Source: Rugosibacter sp.
GTDB taxonomy: Bacteria > Pseudomonadota > Gammaproteobacteria > Burkholderiales > Rhodocyclaceae
Assembly (NCBI GenBank): GCA_030652715.1
Contig: JAUSQB010000403.1
Span: forward strand, 1 to 12,814
Direction of reading: 5' to 3'
Length of the DNA stretch: 12,814 nucleotides
Within the stretch, counting starts at the first letter, position 1. Every line of letters starts with the position of its first letter. Of this stretch, positions 1-6,723 are shown in pieces. Made by a program: the position numbers and the translations under genes. Under the pieces are notes generated by a model. It searched no databases and was not told the origin of the DNA. It saw only the letters and a program-made list of their open reading frames with translations.

Positions 1-250
1 GGGCGATGGCCAGAATTTGTTCCAGCAGCTTGAAGCCTTCAGAGACGGAGTCGGCATCGGGTGGCAGGCCCAGTTCCATGGTGACAACCGCCGGCGTGTG
101 ACGGCGGATTTGCGACAGGGCGCTTTCGCGGTCGCCCGCGAGTAGCACCTCGTATTGGTCAAACGACCAGCGTATCTGTTTTTGCAAGGCAGGGTCGTCT
201 TCTACAACCAGTAATTGGCGTAATTTTTCCGAGTTTTTTTCAGTGCTCAT
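1..250 (-). CDS. prsR: PrsR-type response regulator, N-terminal receiver part (partial, runs off the window)
   Basis: The first 83 residues are visible. They form the start of a response-regulator receiver domain: strand 1 with the acidic pocket LLVVEDDPALQ (E17, D18, D19), then QIRWSFDQYEVLLAGDRESAL and VVTMELGLPPDADSVSEGF. The RWxFDxYEV, AGDRE and LGLPPD...SEGF phrases are hallmarks of the PEP-CTERM/XrtA response regulator family, which are NtrC-like proteins with receiver, AAA+ sigma-54-interaction and HTH domains; those later domains lie outside the window. Its ATG overlaps the prsK stop codon (ATGA) and has a GGAG ribosome site five bases upstream, so kinase and regulator are translationally coupled. 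Oddity: the residue at the phosphoacceptor position is Glu59 (codon GAA at 76-74), where the family has Asp (TLDLGLPP). The assignment is firm from motif plus context; the functional effect of Glu59 is inference. Confidence 0.88.
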   Translation of the reverse strand, partial: MSTEKNSEKLRQLLVVEDDPALQKQIRWSFDQYEVLLAGDRESALSQIRRHTPAVVTMELGLPPDADSVSEGFKLLEQILAIA

Positions 251-2361
251 TTCATCTCCGGTTGCTGCAAGTCAGACGTTGTTCGGATTTCAAGCAAGGG
301 TAGCCTGACGCGAAAGCGGGTACCGACATTTTCTTCGCTATCGACATGAATTTCCCCACCTAACTCTTGTATGTATTGTCGGCTTTCATAAGCGCCTATG
401 CCCATGCCCGCCTGCTTGGTTGTTTGAAAGGGTTTGAAGAGGCGTTCGCGAATGAAATCAGCCGACATGCCATGCCCGGTATCGCCCACTTCAATTTGCG
501 CCATACCTGCTTCACGCCGGACGGCCATCCAGACTCGCCCGCTGGCGGGAGTCGCATCCAGCGCATTTTGAACCAGGTGACCGATAACTCGCTCAATTCG
601 TTCTTCATGCCCGCGAATAGAGACGGCATCATGAATTTTGAGGTCAACCGCAGGCAAGGCATCTGCCTTTGATTTTTGCACACGGCGTGCAATCTCATCG
701 AGACTCACCCCGCTAACACTATCGGCAGGCGTTGCGCCTTCGCGTAACTGAAGCATCAACTGGCGCATGCGGTCGACTGCATGATTAACCGTTAGCAGCA
801 TATCTTTTTGAAATTCAACATTACCCACATGACGTTCGGCATTGCGTACCATGAGGGACAACTGCGTCAGGATATTTTTCAGATCATGCACAACAAAAGC
901 GGACATGCGATTGAATGAATCGAATTTGCGGGATTCAAGCAAGGCTTCAGTGGCCTGCATCTGGGCCAGAAAAGTCGCCGCCTGGCGGCCGGCCGTTTTA
1001 AGCAGATCATTCACTTCCCAGTTGAGGTCTATCGGTGTTCGTGATGTGGTCAATAAGACAAACCCCACCATGCCAGCGGATGTGCGCAGGGGGATGACCA
1101 GCCAGGCATTGGGCATTTCAAGTAACCACGGGGGCAGCGTTAAATCGCCATAACGCCCCGGGCGTGAGCGAAACTCTTCCAGACTCAGCACCCATCCCGT
1201 GACATCCAGTGAGGTAATCATTGAACTGTTACTGGGTTCGATAACATCCGATAGCGGAAAATTCCAGCGTGCGGTTTGAACAAACTGGTTTCCCGAGGCA
1301 TCTTTAGTCCACAGAGAGCCCGCCGGACTTTCAACCATCTCGCCCAGACCGCGAATCACCTGCTGTCCCAGCTGCAGCACGCTGTTCTCGGAACACAGCG
1401 CATTGGTAAACTTGAGCCACTCTTCCCGGTAGTCATACCTATAGCGGAAAAAATTCTTTCCGATCACTACTTTGATGCGTGAGCGGATTGACCCGGAAAA
1501 TCCGAGCAGCATCAACAAAAGCAATGCTGCAAACAAGACGGCCATCTGCAAAGCGCCTCCCCAGCTGCCCCCGAGATAGCGCACGTAATAACCCGCCGCA
1601 GAGGTGGCCAGAAGGTACAAGCCAACCAGCGCAAGAGTGGTTGTTTGAAATACGGCAGTTTTAGACAGCGTAACGTTTAGCGGCCGAGCGCGGGTGCGGT
1701 AAACCGTCAGGATCACCAGTGGAATAATAAGGACGTAGGCAAAGCCGCGAATAGCGAAAGCATCTTCGTCTATCTGTTTGAACATGACGGCTGTCGAATA
1801 GTAATACAGGTCGAACAAGAAAATAGCCACCAGCCCGATGGCTAATGGCTTGATGTTCCATCGCGAATCTTCTGTTGTGTTTCTGTACAACTGCTCGACC
1901 AGCACAATGCCAAATACAACCAGCGCCAGCCCGGAGTAATGCGCCGCATGTTCGGCAACAGGCGAAAGTGGCTCAATGAGCCTGAGGCTTTGACAAAACA
2001 AGCCGATAAAAACGAGGGTGCCGCCGATGAAAGTCAAGCGGGAGGGACGCCATTGTGGCGGTGGGCTGCGGTCGCTCGGAGAGGGTGACAGCAGCAGGGT
2101 GAGCAACATGAACCAGGCCCCGTAGCGCAGGGCATCCAGCGCTTCATGAATGGGTTGCAGCTCGCGGACATTGAACAGATGAACGCTGGCACCTGTGGCT
2201 GCCCAGAGACCGGAAAGCGCAACAGCGGATATCAAGGCATAGCTGATACGGTCAGCCGATGTGACGTGGCGCAGGCGAGTCAAGTGCACTGTCAAGGCAA
2301 TGTAGCCCAGAGTGGCCAGCCCGTAGCCCCACAAGGCAAGAAGTGATAGCTCGCTATTCAT
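247..2361 (-). CDS. prsK: PrsK-type PEP-CTERM/XrtA system histidine kinase
   Basis: Membrane-bound sensor kinase of 704 residues that would phosphorylate PrsR. The N-terminal ~300 residues hold about eight to ten hydrophobic segments. A GAF-like domain follows (about 315-470, including NAWLVIPLRTSAGMVGFVLL). Then comes the dimerisation/phosphoacceptor helix with FVVHDLKN (His492). The ATPase domain has the N box (LVQNALDATP, about 597-606), G1 (DTGHGM, about 627-632) and G2 (MGIGAYESRQYIQELGG, about 653-669). All catalytic motifs are intact. The HDLKN box and GAYESRQYI phrase are characteristic of PrsK. Start choice: an upstream in-frame ATG at 2385 would add eight residues (MRGTICRI), but the start at 2361 (MNSELSLLALWGYGLATLGY) fits the usual PrsK N-terminus better, and a TACAAT -10-like element lies between the two ATGs. 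The stop overlaps prsR. It is transcribed away from the methyltransferase gene at 2570. Known of the family: PrsK-PrsR pairs accompany exosortase A and exopolysaccharide loci. Confidence 0.9.
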   Translation of the reverse strand: MNSELSLLALWGYGLATLGYIALTVHLTRLRHVTSADRISYALISAVALSGLWAATGASVHLFNVRELQPIHEALDALRYGAWFMLLTLLLSPSPSDRSPPPQWRPSRLTFIGGTLVFIGLFCQSLRLIEPLSPVAEHAAHYSGLALVVFGIVLVEQLYRNTTEDSRWNIKPLAIGLVAIFLFDLYYYSTAVMFKQIDEDAFAIRGFAYVLIIPLVILTVYRTRARPLNVTLSKTAVFQTTTLALVGLYLLATSAAGYYVRYLGGSWGGALQMAVLFAALLLLMLLGFSGSIRSRIKVVIGKNFFRYRYDYREEWLKFTNALCSENSVLQLGQQVIRGLGEMVESPAGSLWTKDASGNQFVQTARWNFPLSDVIEPSNSSMITSLDVTGWVLSLEEFRSRPGRYGDLTLPPWLLEMPNAWLVIPLRTSAGMVGFVLLTTSRTPIDLNWEVNDLLKTAGRQAATFLAQMQATEALLESRKFDSFNRMSAFVVHDLKNILTQLSLMVRNAERHVGNVEFQKDMLLTVNHAVDRMRQLMLQLREGATPADSVSGVSLDEIARRVQKSKADALPAVDLKIHDAVSIRGHEERIERVIGHLVQNALDATPASGRVWMAVRREAGMAQIEVGDTGHGMSADFIRERLFKPFQTTKQAGMGIGAYESRQYIQELGGEIHVDSEENVGTRFRVRLPLLEIRTTSDLQQPEMK

Positions 2362-2371
2362 GATGCGGCAG

Positions 2372-2398
2372 ATTGTACCCCGCATGACATAGTGTTAA
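2372..2398 (-). promoter_or_regulatory. Weak candidate promoter for prsK
   Basis: On the minus strand, TACAAT (2377-2372, five of six to the -10 consensus) is preceded by TTAACA (2398-2393) with a spacer of only 15 bases, shorter than the usual 16-18. If used, transcription would begin near 2365, just ahead of the ATG at 2361, which would make that ATG the start and the message almost leaderless. No good ribosome site is seen ahead of either ATG. The short spacer keeps confidence low. Confidence 0.25.
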
Positions 2399-2406
2399 TT
2401 TTTTGC

Positions 2407-2423
2407 GGGGTGGGCGGGGTGGG
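2407..2423 (+). other. Perfect G-quadruplex motif in the prsK/methyltransferase intergenic region
   Basis: GGGGTGGGCGGGGTGGG has four runs of at least three G separated by single-base loops (T, C, T), the arrangement known to favour very stable parallel quadruplexes. It can also be read as two copies of a nine-base unit, GGGGTGGGC and GGGGTGGGT. It lies 22 bases upstream of the upstream prsK ATG and about 150 bases upstream of the methyltransferase start, on the non-template strand for the methyltransferase. The motif is directly visible; folding and regulatory effect are inference. Confidence 0.6.
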
Positions 2424-2569
2424 TTGTGGTAGCGGTGATTAAGTCATGTCACCCGCATGGGGCGCTAGAATCCTGGCAAGCCATGTTTAAAAAGTCGGCG
2501 CTGGCGAGACGGCGTTTATGTCAATCCGGTTATGAAAATCGACAGAACCTTGAAAGGAAAGTCCGCCCT

Positions 2570-3394
2570 ATGATGCTCGACGCCTGCATACTTTGCGGCC
2601 ATACACCACTGGAAGCCCTCGACACACACGCTGCGCGCTGCTCTCAATGCGGCCTGCTCCATAATCTGGCTGCTGAAGAGACGAGCTACATCGAAGGCGG
2701 TGGTCAGGCTGTGCCCAATGAAGCGAAGACCCGCTGGCGGCTGATTAACGCGCAGCGGCGATTGAATATCATCGCACCACATTTTGCTGGCCATGACACA
2801 CTGATCGACATCGGCTGTGGCTCGGGCGAAATGCTATTGGCCGCCAAGGATCGCTTGTCCCATGTGCTGGGTTTTGACACCAACCGCCCGTTGATTCGCC
2901 ATATCCGAGATAACCTTGCTCTGCCGGTTATCGAAGGCTATTTTGATGCTGCTGTGATCGCGCCCGATCTTCTGGCCCGCAAAAAGATTTTCACGCTCTC
3001 GCATGTGCTGGAACATCTCGCGCAACCGCTCGGACTCGTCAGACAAACCCATGCTGCGATGTTGCCGGGCGATCTTCTTTATATTGAAGTGCCGCTCTAC
3101 ACCGGCCAATCGTTCCGTCAGCAGGGTTATCGCTGGAACCTGTGGACCGCTGAACATCGCGCGCTGTATTCGCCACAGGCACTAGACTTCATTGCTACTA
3201 GTTGTGGCTTTAAGACGCTCTCGGCCGGCACGCGCATCTTCGCTCGCGGCTCCTACAGCGCAAAAACACGGTGGCGGCTGTTCTTTCGCCAGCCTTTACT
3301 GTTTCTCAAATGCCTGGTAACAAAGCCAACTTACCTGAGCATCGCCGACGTGATGATCGGCGATTACGGGTTTGTCGTATTGCAAAAGCCGTAA
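2570..3394 (+). CDS. Class I SAM-dependent methyltransferase with N-terminal zinc-ribbon-like motif
   Basis: Predicted 274-residue cytoplasmic methyltransferase. Residues 6-27 carry two CxxC pairs (C6/C9 and C24/C27) like a small zinc ribbon. The Rossmann-fold methyltransferase domain follows: motif I LIDIGCGSGEM (78-88), acidic strand-2 end GFDTNR (101-106), and the LSHVLEHLAQP stretch (144-153) typical of the Methyltransf_23-like group. The C-terminal part (EHRALYSPQALDFIATSCGF) also resembles that group. Substrate is unknown; members in surface-glycan clusters often methylate sugars or sugar-lipid intermediates, so that role is inferred from the neighbours. Start choice: the frame is open from 2426, but the double ATG at 2570/2573 is preceded by AAAGGA (2553-2558) and begins directly with the zinc motif, whereas the 48-codon extension shows nothing conserved. 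It is divergent from prsK and ends exactly one base before the stop of the opposite-strand broken gene. Confidence 0.85.
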   Translation: MMLDACILCGHTPLEALDTHAARCSQCGLLHNLAAEETSYIEGGGQAVPNEAKTRWRLINAQRRLNIIAPHFAGHDTLIDIGCGSGEMLLAAKDRLSHVLGFDTNRPLIRHIRDNLALPVIEGYFDAAVIAPDLLARKKIFTLSHVLEHLAQPLGLVRQTHAAMLPGDLLYIEVPLYTGQSFRQQGYRWNLWTAEHRALYSPQALDFIATSCGFKTLSAGTRIFARGSYSAKTRWRLFFRQPLLFLKCLVTKPTYLSIADVMIGDYGFVVLQKP

Positions 3395-4129
3395 CTATTC
3401 GGCATCGGCAAGGCCAAAGTGGATGACACCGGTATCTTTTGCCGTTTTCGAGAACGCCAGCCGACTGCGATATTTTTCCGGGTCGCGGCAGGCGACAGTG
3501 ACGACATAGACGATGTACCAGGGGTTATCGTTGCTGCTTTGATAAACCACTTGAAACCCTTGTTCTTGCAGCAGACGTTCGATACACATCGGTGTGGGCC
3601 GCCACCAGTCGCCGAACGAGCCTTCGATGTAATGCACTTGTTGCAAGAATGGTGTGACGAGGATGACTTTGTCATTGCTTAATGCGCAGATATTTTCGAT
3701 GGTTTTACGGATGTCGAATACATGTTCCAGCGTGGTGTGGTTGAAGGCGACTTGGTACTGGCCTGCAAGCTCTTATGGCAGATCGGCCTCAAGGTCGATG
3801 AATACCTCACTCTCTGCACCAGTGATGCCGCTCTTGCCCCGATAATTGGAGAGGCCATAGGATTTTGCCGAATGGAAATAATCCCGGTAATGTCCGCCGG
3901 TCTTGTCTTCGTCACGCCAGCCGCTGACGTTGATCACGGCACCATCAAACAGCGGAGCGAGTTTTCGTAACTCGGCATTTGACCAGTTGCGCGGCCTGAC
4001 CTCATCGCGGGCAACGCGTTTCATGGCATTTACTGTGGCACGATGGCCAGCGAGCACGCCCTACTGCACCTGCTTGCCGATGAGTGGCAGGCGCATCAGT
4101 CCGGTCAAAAGTGTTTCCAGAATTTTCAC
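3395..4129 (-). pseudogene. Methyltransferase-like gene broken by two in-frame stop codons
   Basis: One continuous frame of 244 codons runs from a GTG at 4129 (ribosome site AAGGA at 4140-4136, six bases upstream) to TAG at 3397-3395. It is interrupted by TAG at 4063-4061 (codon 23) and TAA at 3775-3773 (codon 119), with no frameshift. Read through the stops, the protein begins VKILETLLTGLMRLPLIGKQVQ, then has GVLAGHRATVNAM, INVSGWRDEDKTGGHYRDYF, EVFIDLEADLP, QVAFNHTTLEHVFDI and PFLQQVHYIEGSFGDWWRPTP. The FNHTTLEHVFD motif and DWWRPTP tail resemble SAM-dependent methyltransferases of exopolysaccharide clusters, though a classic GxGxG motif is not evident. A Glu codon (GAA) changed to TAA fits the second stop (DLP-E-ELAG). 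Everything else looks intact, so inactivation seems recent. Alternatives are sequencing errors, or less likely stop readthrough. TAA is the normal stop of neighbouring intact genes, which argues against recoding. Confidence 0.75.
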
Positions 4130-4215
4130 ATTTTTTCCTTTTGAGGCTTAAAGTTTAAACACGATGGCTTGTCCGGTAGGCAGCACAGACGGTACTTTTC
4201 ATGACCTAAATAGTG

Positions 4216-4230
4216 CACATCTCAGATGTG
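4216..4230. repeat. Short perfect inverted repeat in AT-rich intergenic DNA
   Basis: CACATCT, one central C, AGATGTG: a perfect 7+1+7 palindrome. It lies in the 170-base gap between the broken methyltransferase start (4129) and the end of the GT17 gene (4300). It could be an operator for the minus-strand gene below it, but no -35/-10 pair is clear around it. Short palindromes also arise by chance in AT-rich DNA. Confidence 0.35.
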
Positions 4231-4299
4231 ATCTAAACCAAACAAATGTTCTCTTTGATTAAAAGAGTTTGATACTGAATGCATAAAATCGAAGTGCGA

Positions 4300-5127
4300 T
4301 CAAGTCAAAAAATTGACATATTTTTCTTTATTGTTAACAAGATATTCAGGTAAGTTATCGTGATCAAAAGGCACCCTCCGCATCAAACGTTCTCTTTTCC
4401 AAATATCCTTACCCTCAGCAATCACAGTTTTAATGTGCTCAAGATGTTCAAACTCCGGTCGGAGCATATCTGTGTGAGATATGTTCCGCATTTTTTCAAT
4501 AATACGATCGGGCTTCATCACCCAAGAAAAATGCCACCCACCGTTCAATATCGTTTGCCTTCTGGTCTTGCGAATTAAATTTTCAACTAAGCCAGAAACT
4601 GTTCTTCTTTTTTTGTAATTCCTTAAATTGAATGGTGATTTAAAAAAATGAACAAGGTGCTTATAGGTCGTTATTTTTGCAAACTGCCATTCTCTTGGCT
4701 TTCCGTCGCTATTTAAAACCAGAGTGTTCAACTGATAGTTGAATAGCTTCTGATCCAGACGAGCGCATAGGTAGAAAGGATTGTATTCATTTATAACTTT
4801 TGGATTCGGAATTTCATCTACATCTGAAAACAATACTAAATCATCAGGATCCGCATCAAAAAGTCCGTCCATTACCGCATTTTTATTTTGCGCTTCATTA
4901 ACCCATGGGTCGTCAGAATCCATTGGGCCATCAAAAACAATGTAACGAATCTTGTCTTTAAATTCAGGGAATTTTTGCAAATCAAAATTCAACGGCTTTG
5001 AAATACCAGTGAATGTTTTTTTTGCTTCGACTATTACAAAAAAATCGACATGCGGATAGAGAATATTCAATCGCATATCGAGCAACATATCCTCATCAAA
5101 ATATGCAAAGCAATCATAAACCTTCAT
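4300..5127 (-). CDS. Glycosyltransferase family 17 protein
   Basis: A 275-residue protein that spans the bacterial GT17 domain; the animal member is the bisecting beta-1,4-N-acetylglucosaminyltransferase III. Visible signatures: N-terminal VYDCFAYFDEDMLLDMRLNIL (residues 3-23), VDFFVIVEAKKTFTGISKPL (27-46), the DxD-containing LVLFSDVDEIPNP (97-109), and GGWHFSWV (196-203). These are the family's conserved blocks, so the assignment is good although donor and acceptor are unknown. The start ATG at 5127 has AGGAG seven bases upstream. Base composition is unlike the flanking operon: 18 of 60 bases are G or C at 4621-4680, against 40 of 60 at 6241-6300. Codons end mostly in A or T. This points to separate acquisition. 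No signal peptide or membrane span, so it is probably cytoplasmic and acts on a lipid-linked or nucleotide-sugar-derived glycan. Confidence 0.88.
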   Translation of the reverse strand: MKVYDCFAYFDEDMLLDMRLNILYPHVDFFVIVEAKKTFTGISKPLNFDLQKFPEFKDKIRYIVFDGPMDSDDPWVNEAQNKNAVMDGLFDADPDDLVLFSDVDEIPNPKVINEYNPFYLCARLDQKLFNYQLNTLVLNSDGKPREWQFAKITTYKHLVHFFKSPFNLRNYKKRRTVSGLVENLIRKTRRQTILNGGWHFSWVMKPDRIIEKMRNISHTDMLRPEFEHLEHIKTVIAEGKDIWKRERLMRRVPFDHDNLPEYLVNNKEKYVNFLT

Positions 5128-5391
5128 TTCAATACTCCTAACGACTACACTATTCGAGGCGAGGTGATAGACTTTTTCTGAGGTGTTCAGCCAGTCGTAA
5201 AACTGTTGGTCGGGAATGTTGTCGTAGCGATTCTTATCTGGCGTTTGCTATGATTCTGGATGGGAGTGGGAATAAACGGTAGGATGAATAACTTCAGGAA
5301 TTTTGCGATTTGTCTCATGGTGGTCAGTGCCATAGTCCAGTGCTGTAGTCGTAAGATGTAACGGGATTGCGTGCAAAGCAAAAGGTATTTT
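5128..5391 (-). pseudogene. Possible decayed coding remnant, unrecognised, in frame with the GT17 gene
   Basis: The 88 codons directly upstream of the GT17 start stay in the same frame with a single stop, TAG at 5250-5248. They read like protein: ALHAIPLHLTTTALDYGTDH, HETNRKIPEVIHPTVYSHSH and, after the stop, NRYDNIPDQQFYDWLNTSEK and VYHLASNSVVV. Third-position G/C is high in the segment nearest GT17, unlike GT17 itself. Going further upstream the same frame meets TAA at 5394-5392 and further stops, so the original gene is not recoverable. I do not recognise the family. It could be the end of a gene truncated when GT17 arrived, or a chance open stretch. No start codon with a ribosome site was found for it. 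Confidence 0.3.
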
Positions 5392-5535
5392 TTAAGTAGT
5401 CAAGTCGTCATGTGGAAGCTATGGGACCACATTTATTGCGCCAGTTTCGAGCCAAGAGTCACACACCGTTATAATCTTTGAAGTCGTGAATCTGTCAGTT
5501 GCCACGATTGTAACGGGTGTTTGTTCATCCGCTCA
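5392..5535. other. Intergenic region ahead of the glycan operon
   Basis: Together with the remnant at 5128-5391 this makes a roughly 400-base gap without an intact gene between the divergent GT17 gene and the GT9 operon. No ORF, RNA gene or strong hairpin was seen. It contains back-to-back candidate promoter elements, listed separately. Confidence 0.6.
5445..5475 (+). promoter_or_regulatory. Candidate promoter of the glycosyltransferase operon
   Basis: TATAAT at 5470-5475 is a perfect -10 consensus. The best -35 match, TTTCGA at 5445-5450, is poor and 19 bases away. Transcription would start near 5482 and give a leader of about 55 bases to the ATG at 5536. It is the only good -10 seen ahead of the five-gene operon. 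No sigma-54 type GG-N10-GC element was noticed here. Confidence 0.35.
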
Positions 5536-5536
5536 A
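5507..5536 (-). promoter_or_regulatory. Candidate divergent promoter towards GT17
   Basis: On the minus strand, TTGAGC (5536-5531) and TACAAT (5512-5507) are separated by 18 bases, four and five matches to the sigma-70 consensus. It would transcribe the remnant and then GT17 with a leader of about 370 bases, so it may be the old promoter of the decayed gene. Inferred from motif only. Confidence 0.3.
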
Positions 5537-6723
5537 TGAGGTTCTGTTTTCAACCCGCGTTTTTTCTAAAAATAATTCTCTTGCGCCTTAATCTACGCGA
5601 ATCCCTGCTTTATCTGGCCACACGGTTGCTCGCTCGCGGTGATCGCCGAGAGCGGATGATGGCGGACTATCGACCAGACAATGTGCAGCGTATCTTGCTG
5701 ATTTCATCGACAGCGTTGGGCGATACGGTGTTATCTACAGCAGCGATGGGGGCGATGCGGCAGCGCTTCCCTACCGCGCGGATTACTGCGTTGATTCACC
5801 GCGACTATGTGCCGCTGTTTCGGTCATGTGATTTTCTCGACGATGTCATTGCCTATCACGGCGGTTACCGGCGTTTTTTCTGCACATTGCGTGCCTTGCA
5901 CCGTGTGCAGCCTGACGTGGCGCTGATTCTGCATGGCAACGAACCACAGGCCACGCCCTTGGCCTATCTTGCCGGGGCGCGCTTCATTTTCAAGCTGCCC
6001 AACACCAGCCGGTTTGCGTTTTTGCTGAGCAACCAAGTGCCGCGTTTGACTTGGTCGGACATGGGGCACGGCATAATGCAGCGCTTGAAAGTTGCCGAGC
6101 TTGCCGGTGCAAAAATCGAAGGGGCGCGTATGCACTTGCCTGTCCCGAATTCAACTAGAGAAATGGTAGCGCGTTGGCTGGCAGAGCAGGGCGTGATGGT
6201 GGCGGATATCGTCATTGGTTTACAGGCAGGTGCGTCTAGCGGTGGGCGCATGTGGCCGGCAGCGCATTTCGTTGCGCTGGCACGCCAGTTGTTGGCGATG
6301 CATCCTGCGTATCGCTTTGTGATTACGGGTGCACCACACGAGCGGTTGCGCTGCGAAGAAATTGCCCGGGGTATTGGTGGTGGGGCTGGTGGTAAAGCCT
6401 TGGTTGCCGCTGGCGCGCTACCGATTGAAATGCTGCCAGCGCTGGTGCAACGCTGCGCCGTATTGGTGACGGGCGACACAGGTACGTTGCATGTGGCAGT
6501 GGCTGTTGGTACGCCGACGGTGTCGCTGTTCGCTGTATCCGATCCACAGATTTCCGGCCCGGCTTATGATCTTGAGCGGCATATTGTCATTCATCATCCA
6601 GCACCAGCAGGTGTCCGCTCCAAGACTGATAACGATCGCTGGATGGCGCAAATTCCGTCAGACGAAGTGGCCGCCGCAGTGAGGCTGCAACTGGCACGCA
6701 GACAGGAAGGAACACATGGCTAA
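5536..6723 (+). CDS. Glycosyltransferase family 9 (heptosyltransferase-type) protein, first of three
   Basis: GT9 enzymes transfer heptose or related sugars from nucleotide donors during LPS core or glycan assembly in the cytoplasm. Visible blocks, numbered from the ATG at 5536 (395 residues): N-terminal acceptor-domain strand RILLISSTALGDTVLSTAAM (about 52-71), VIGLQAGASSGGRMWPAAHF at the start of the donor domain (about 226-245), and TGDTGTLHVAVAVGTPTVSLF (about 312-332), the GDTG/HVA nucleotide-sugar site of the family. Start is uncertain: a TTG at 5521, the ATG at 5536, or the ATG pair at 5656/5659, which has only a weak GAGAG site. I prefer 5536 because RESLLYLATRLLARG upstream of 5656 resembles the leading helix seen in the sister gene at 7903. 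It heads the operon and overlaps the next gene by eight bases. Confidence 0.85.
   Translation: MRFCFQPAFFLKIILLRLNLRESLLYLATRLLARGDRRERMMADYRPDNVQRILLISSTALGDTVLSTAAMGAMRQRFPTARITALIHRDYVPLFRSCDFLDDVIAYHGGYRRFFCTLRALHRVQPDVALILHGNEPQATPLAYLAGARFIFKLPNTSRFAFLLSNQVPRLTWSDMGHGIMQRLKVAELAGAKIEGARMHLPVPNSTREMVARWLAEQGVMVADIVIGLQAGASSGGRMWPAAHFVALARQLLAMHPAYRFVITGAPHERLRCEEIARGIGGGAGGKALVAAGALPIEMLPALVQRCAVLVTGDTGTLHVAVAVGTPTVSLFAVSDPQISGPAYDLERHIVIHHPAPAGVRSKTDNDRWMAQIPSDEVAAAVRLQLARRQEGTHG

Noticed and set aside
2426..2569. 48-codon N-terminal extension of the plus-strand methyltransferase
   Set aside because: It shows no conserved features, overlaps the likely promoter region, and the ribosome site lies just ahead of the ATG pair at 2570/2573.
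3395..4129. Stop codon recoding (TAG/TAA read as an amino acid) in the broken methyltransferase
   Set aside because: Two different stop codons are involved, and TAA ends intact genes in this window (methyltransferase at 3394, first GT9 at 6723, polA at 12155). Simple decay explains it better.
4251..4267. CTCTTT/AAAGAG hairpin below GT17 as an intrinsic terminator
   Set aside because: Only six weak A/T-rich pairs and no following T-run on the minus strand.
5187..5381. 64-residue minus-strand ORF upstream of GT17
   Set aside because: It has no ribosome site or recognisable motif, and the frame shared with GT17 reads more like real protein over the same bases.
6280..6298. TGGCACG...TTG resemblance to a sigma-54 promoter
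   Set aside because: It lies deep inside the first GT9 gene, lacks the full TTGC element at the right spacing, and nothing downstream would use it.
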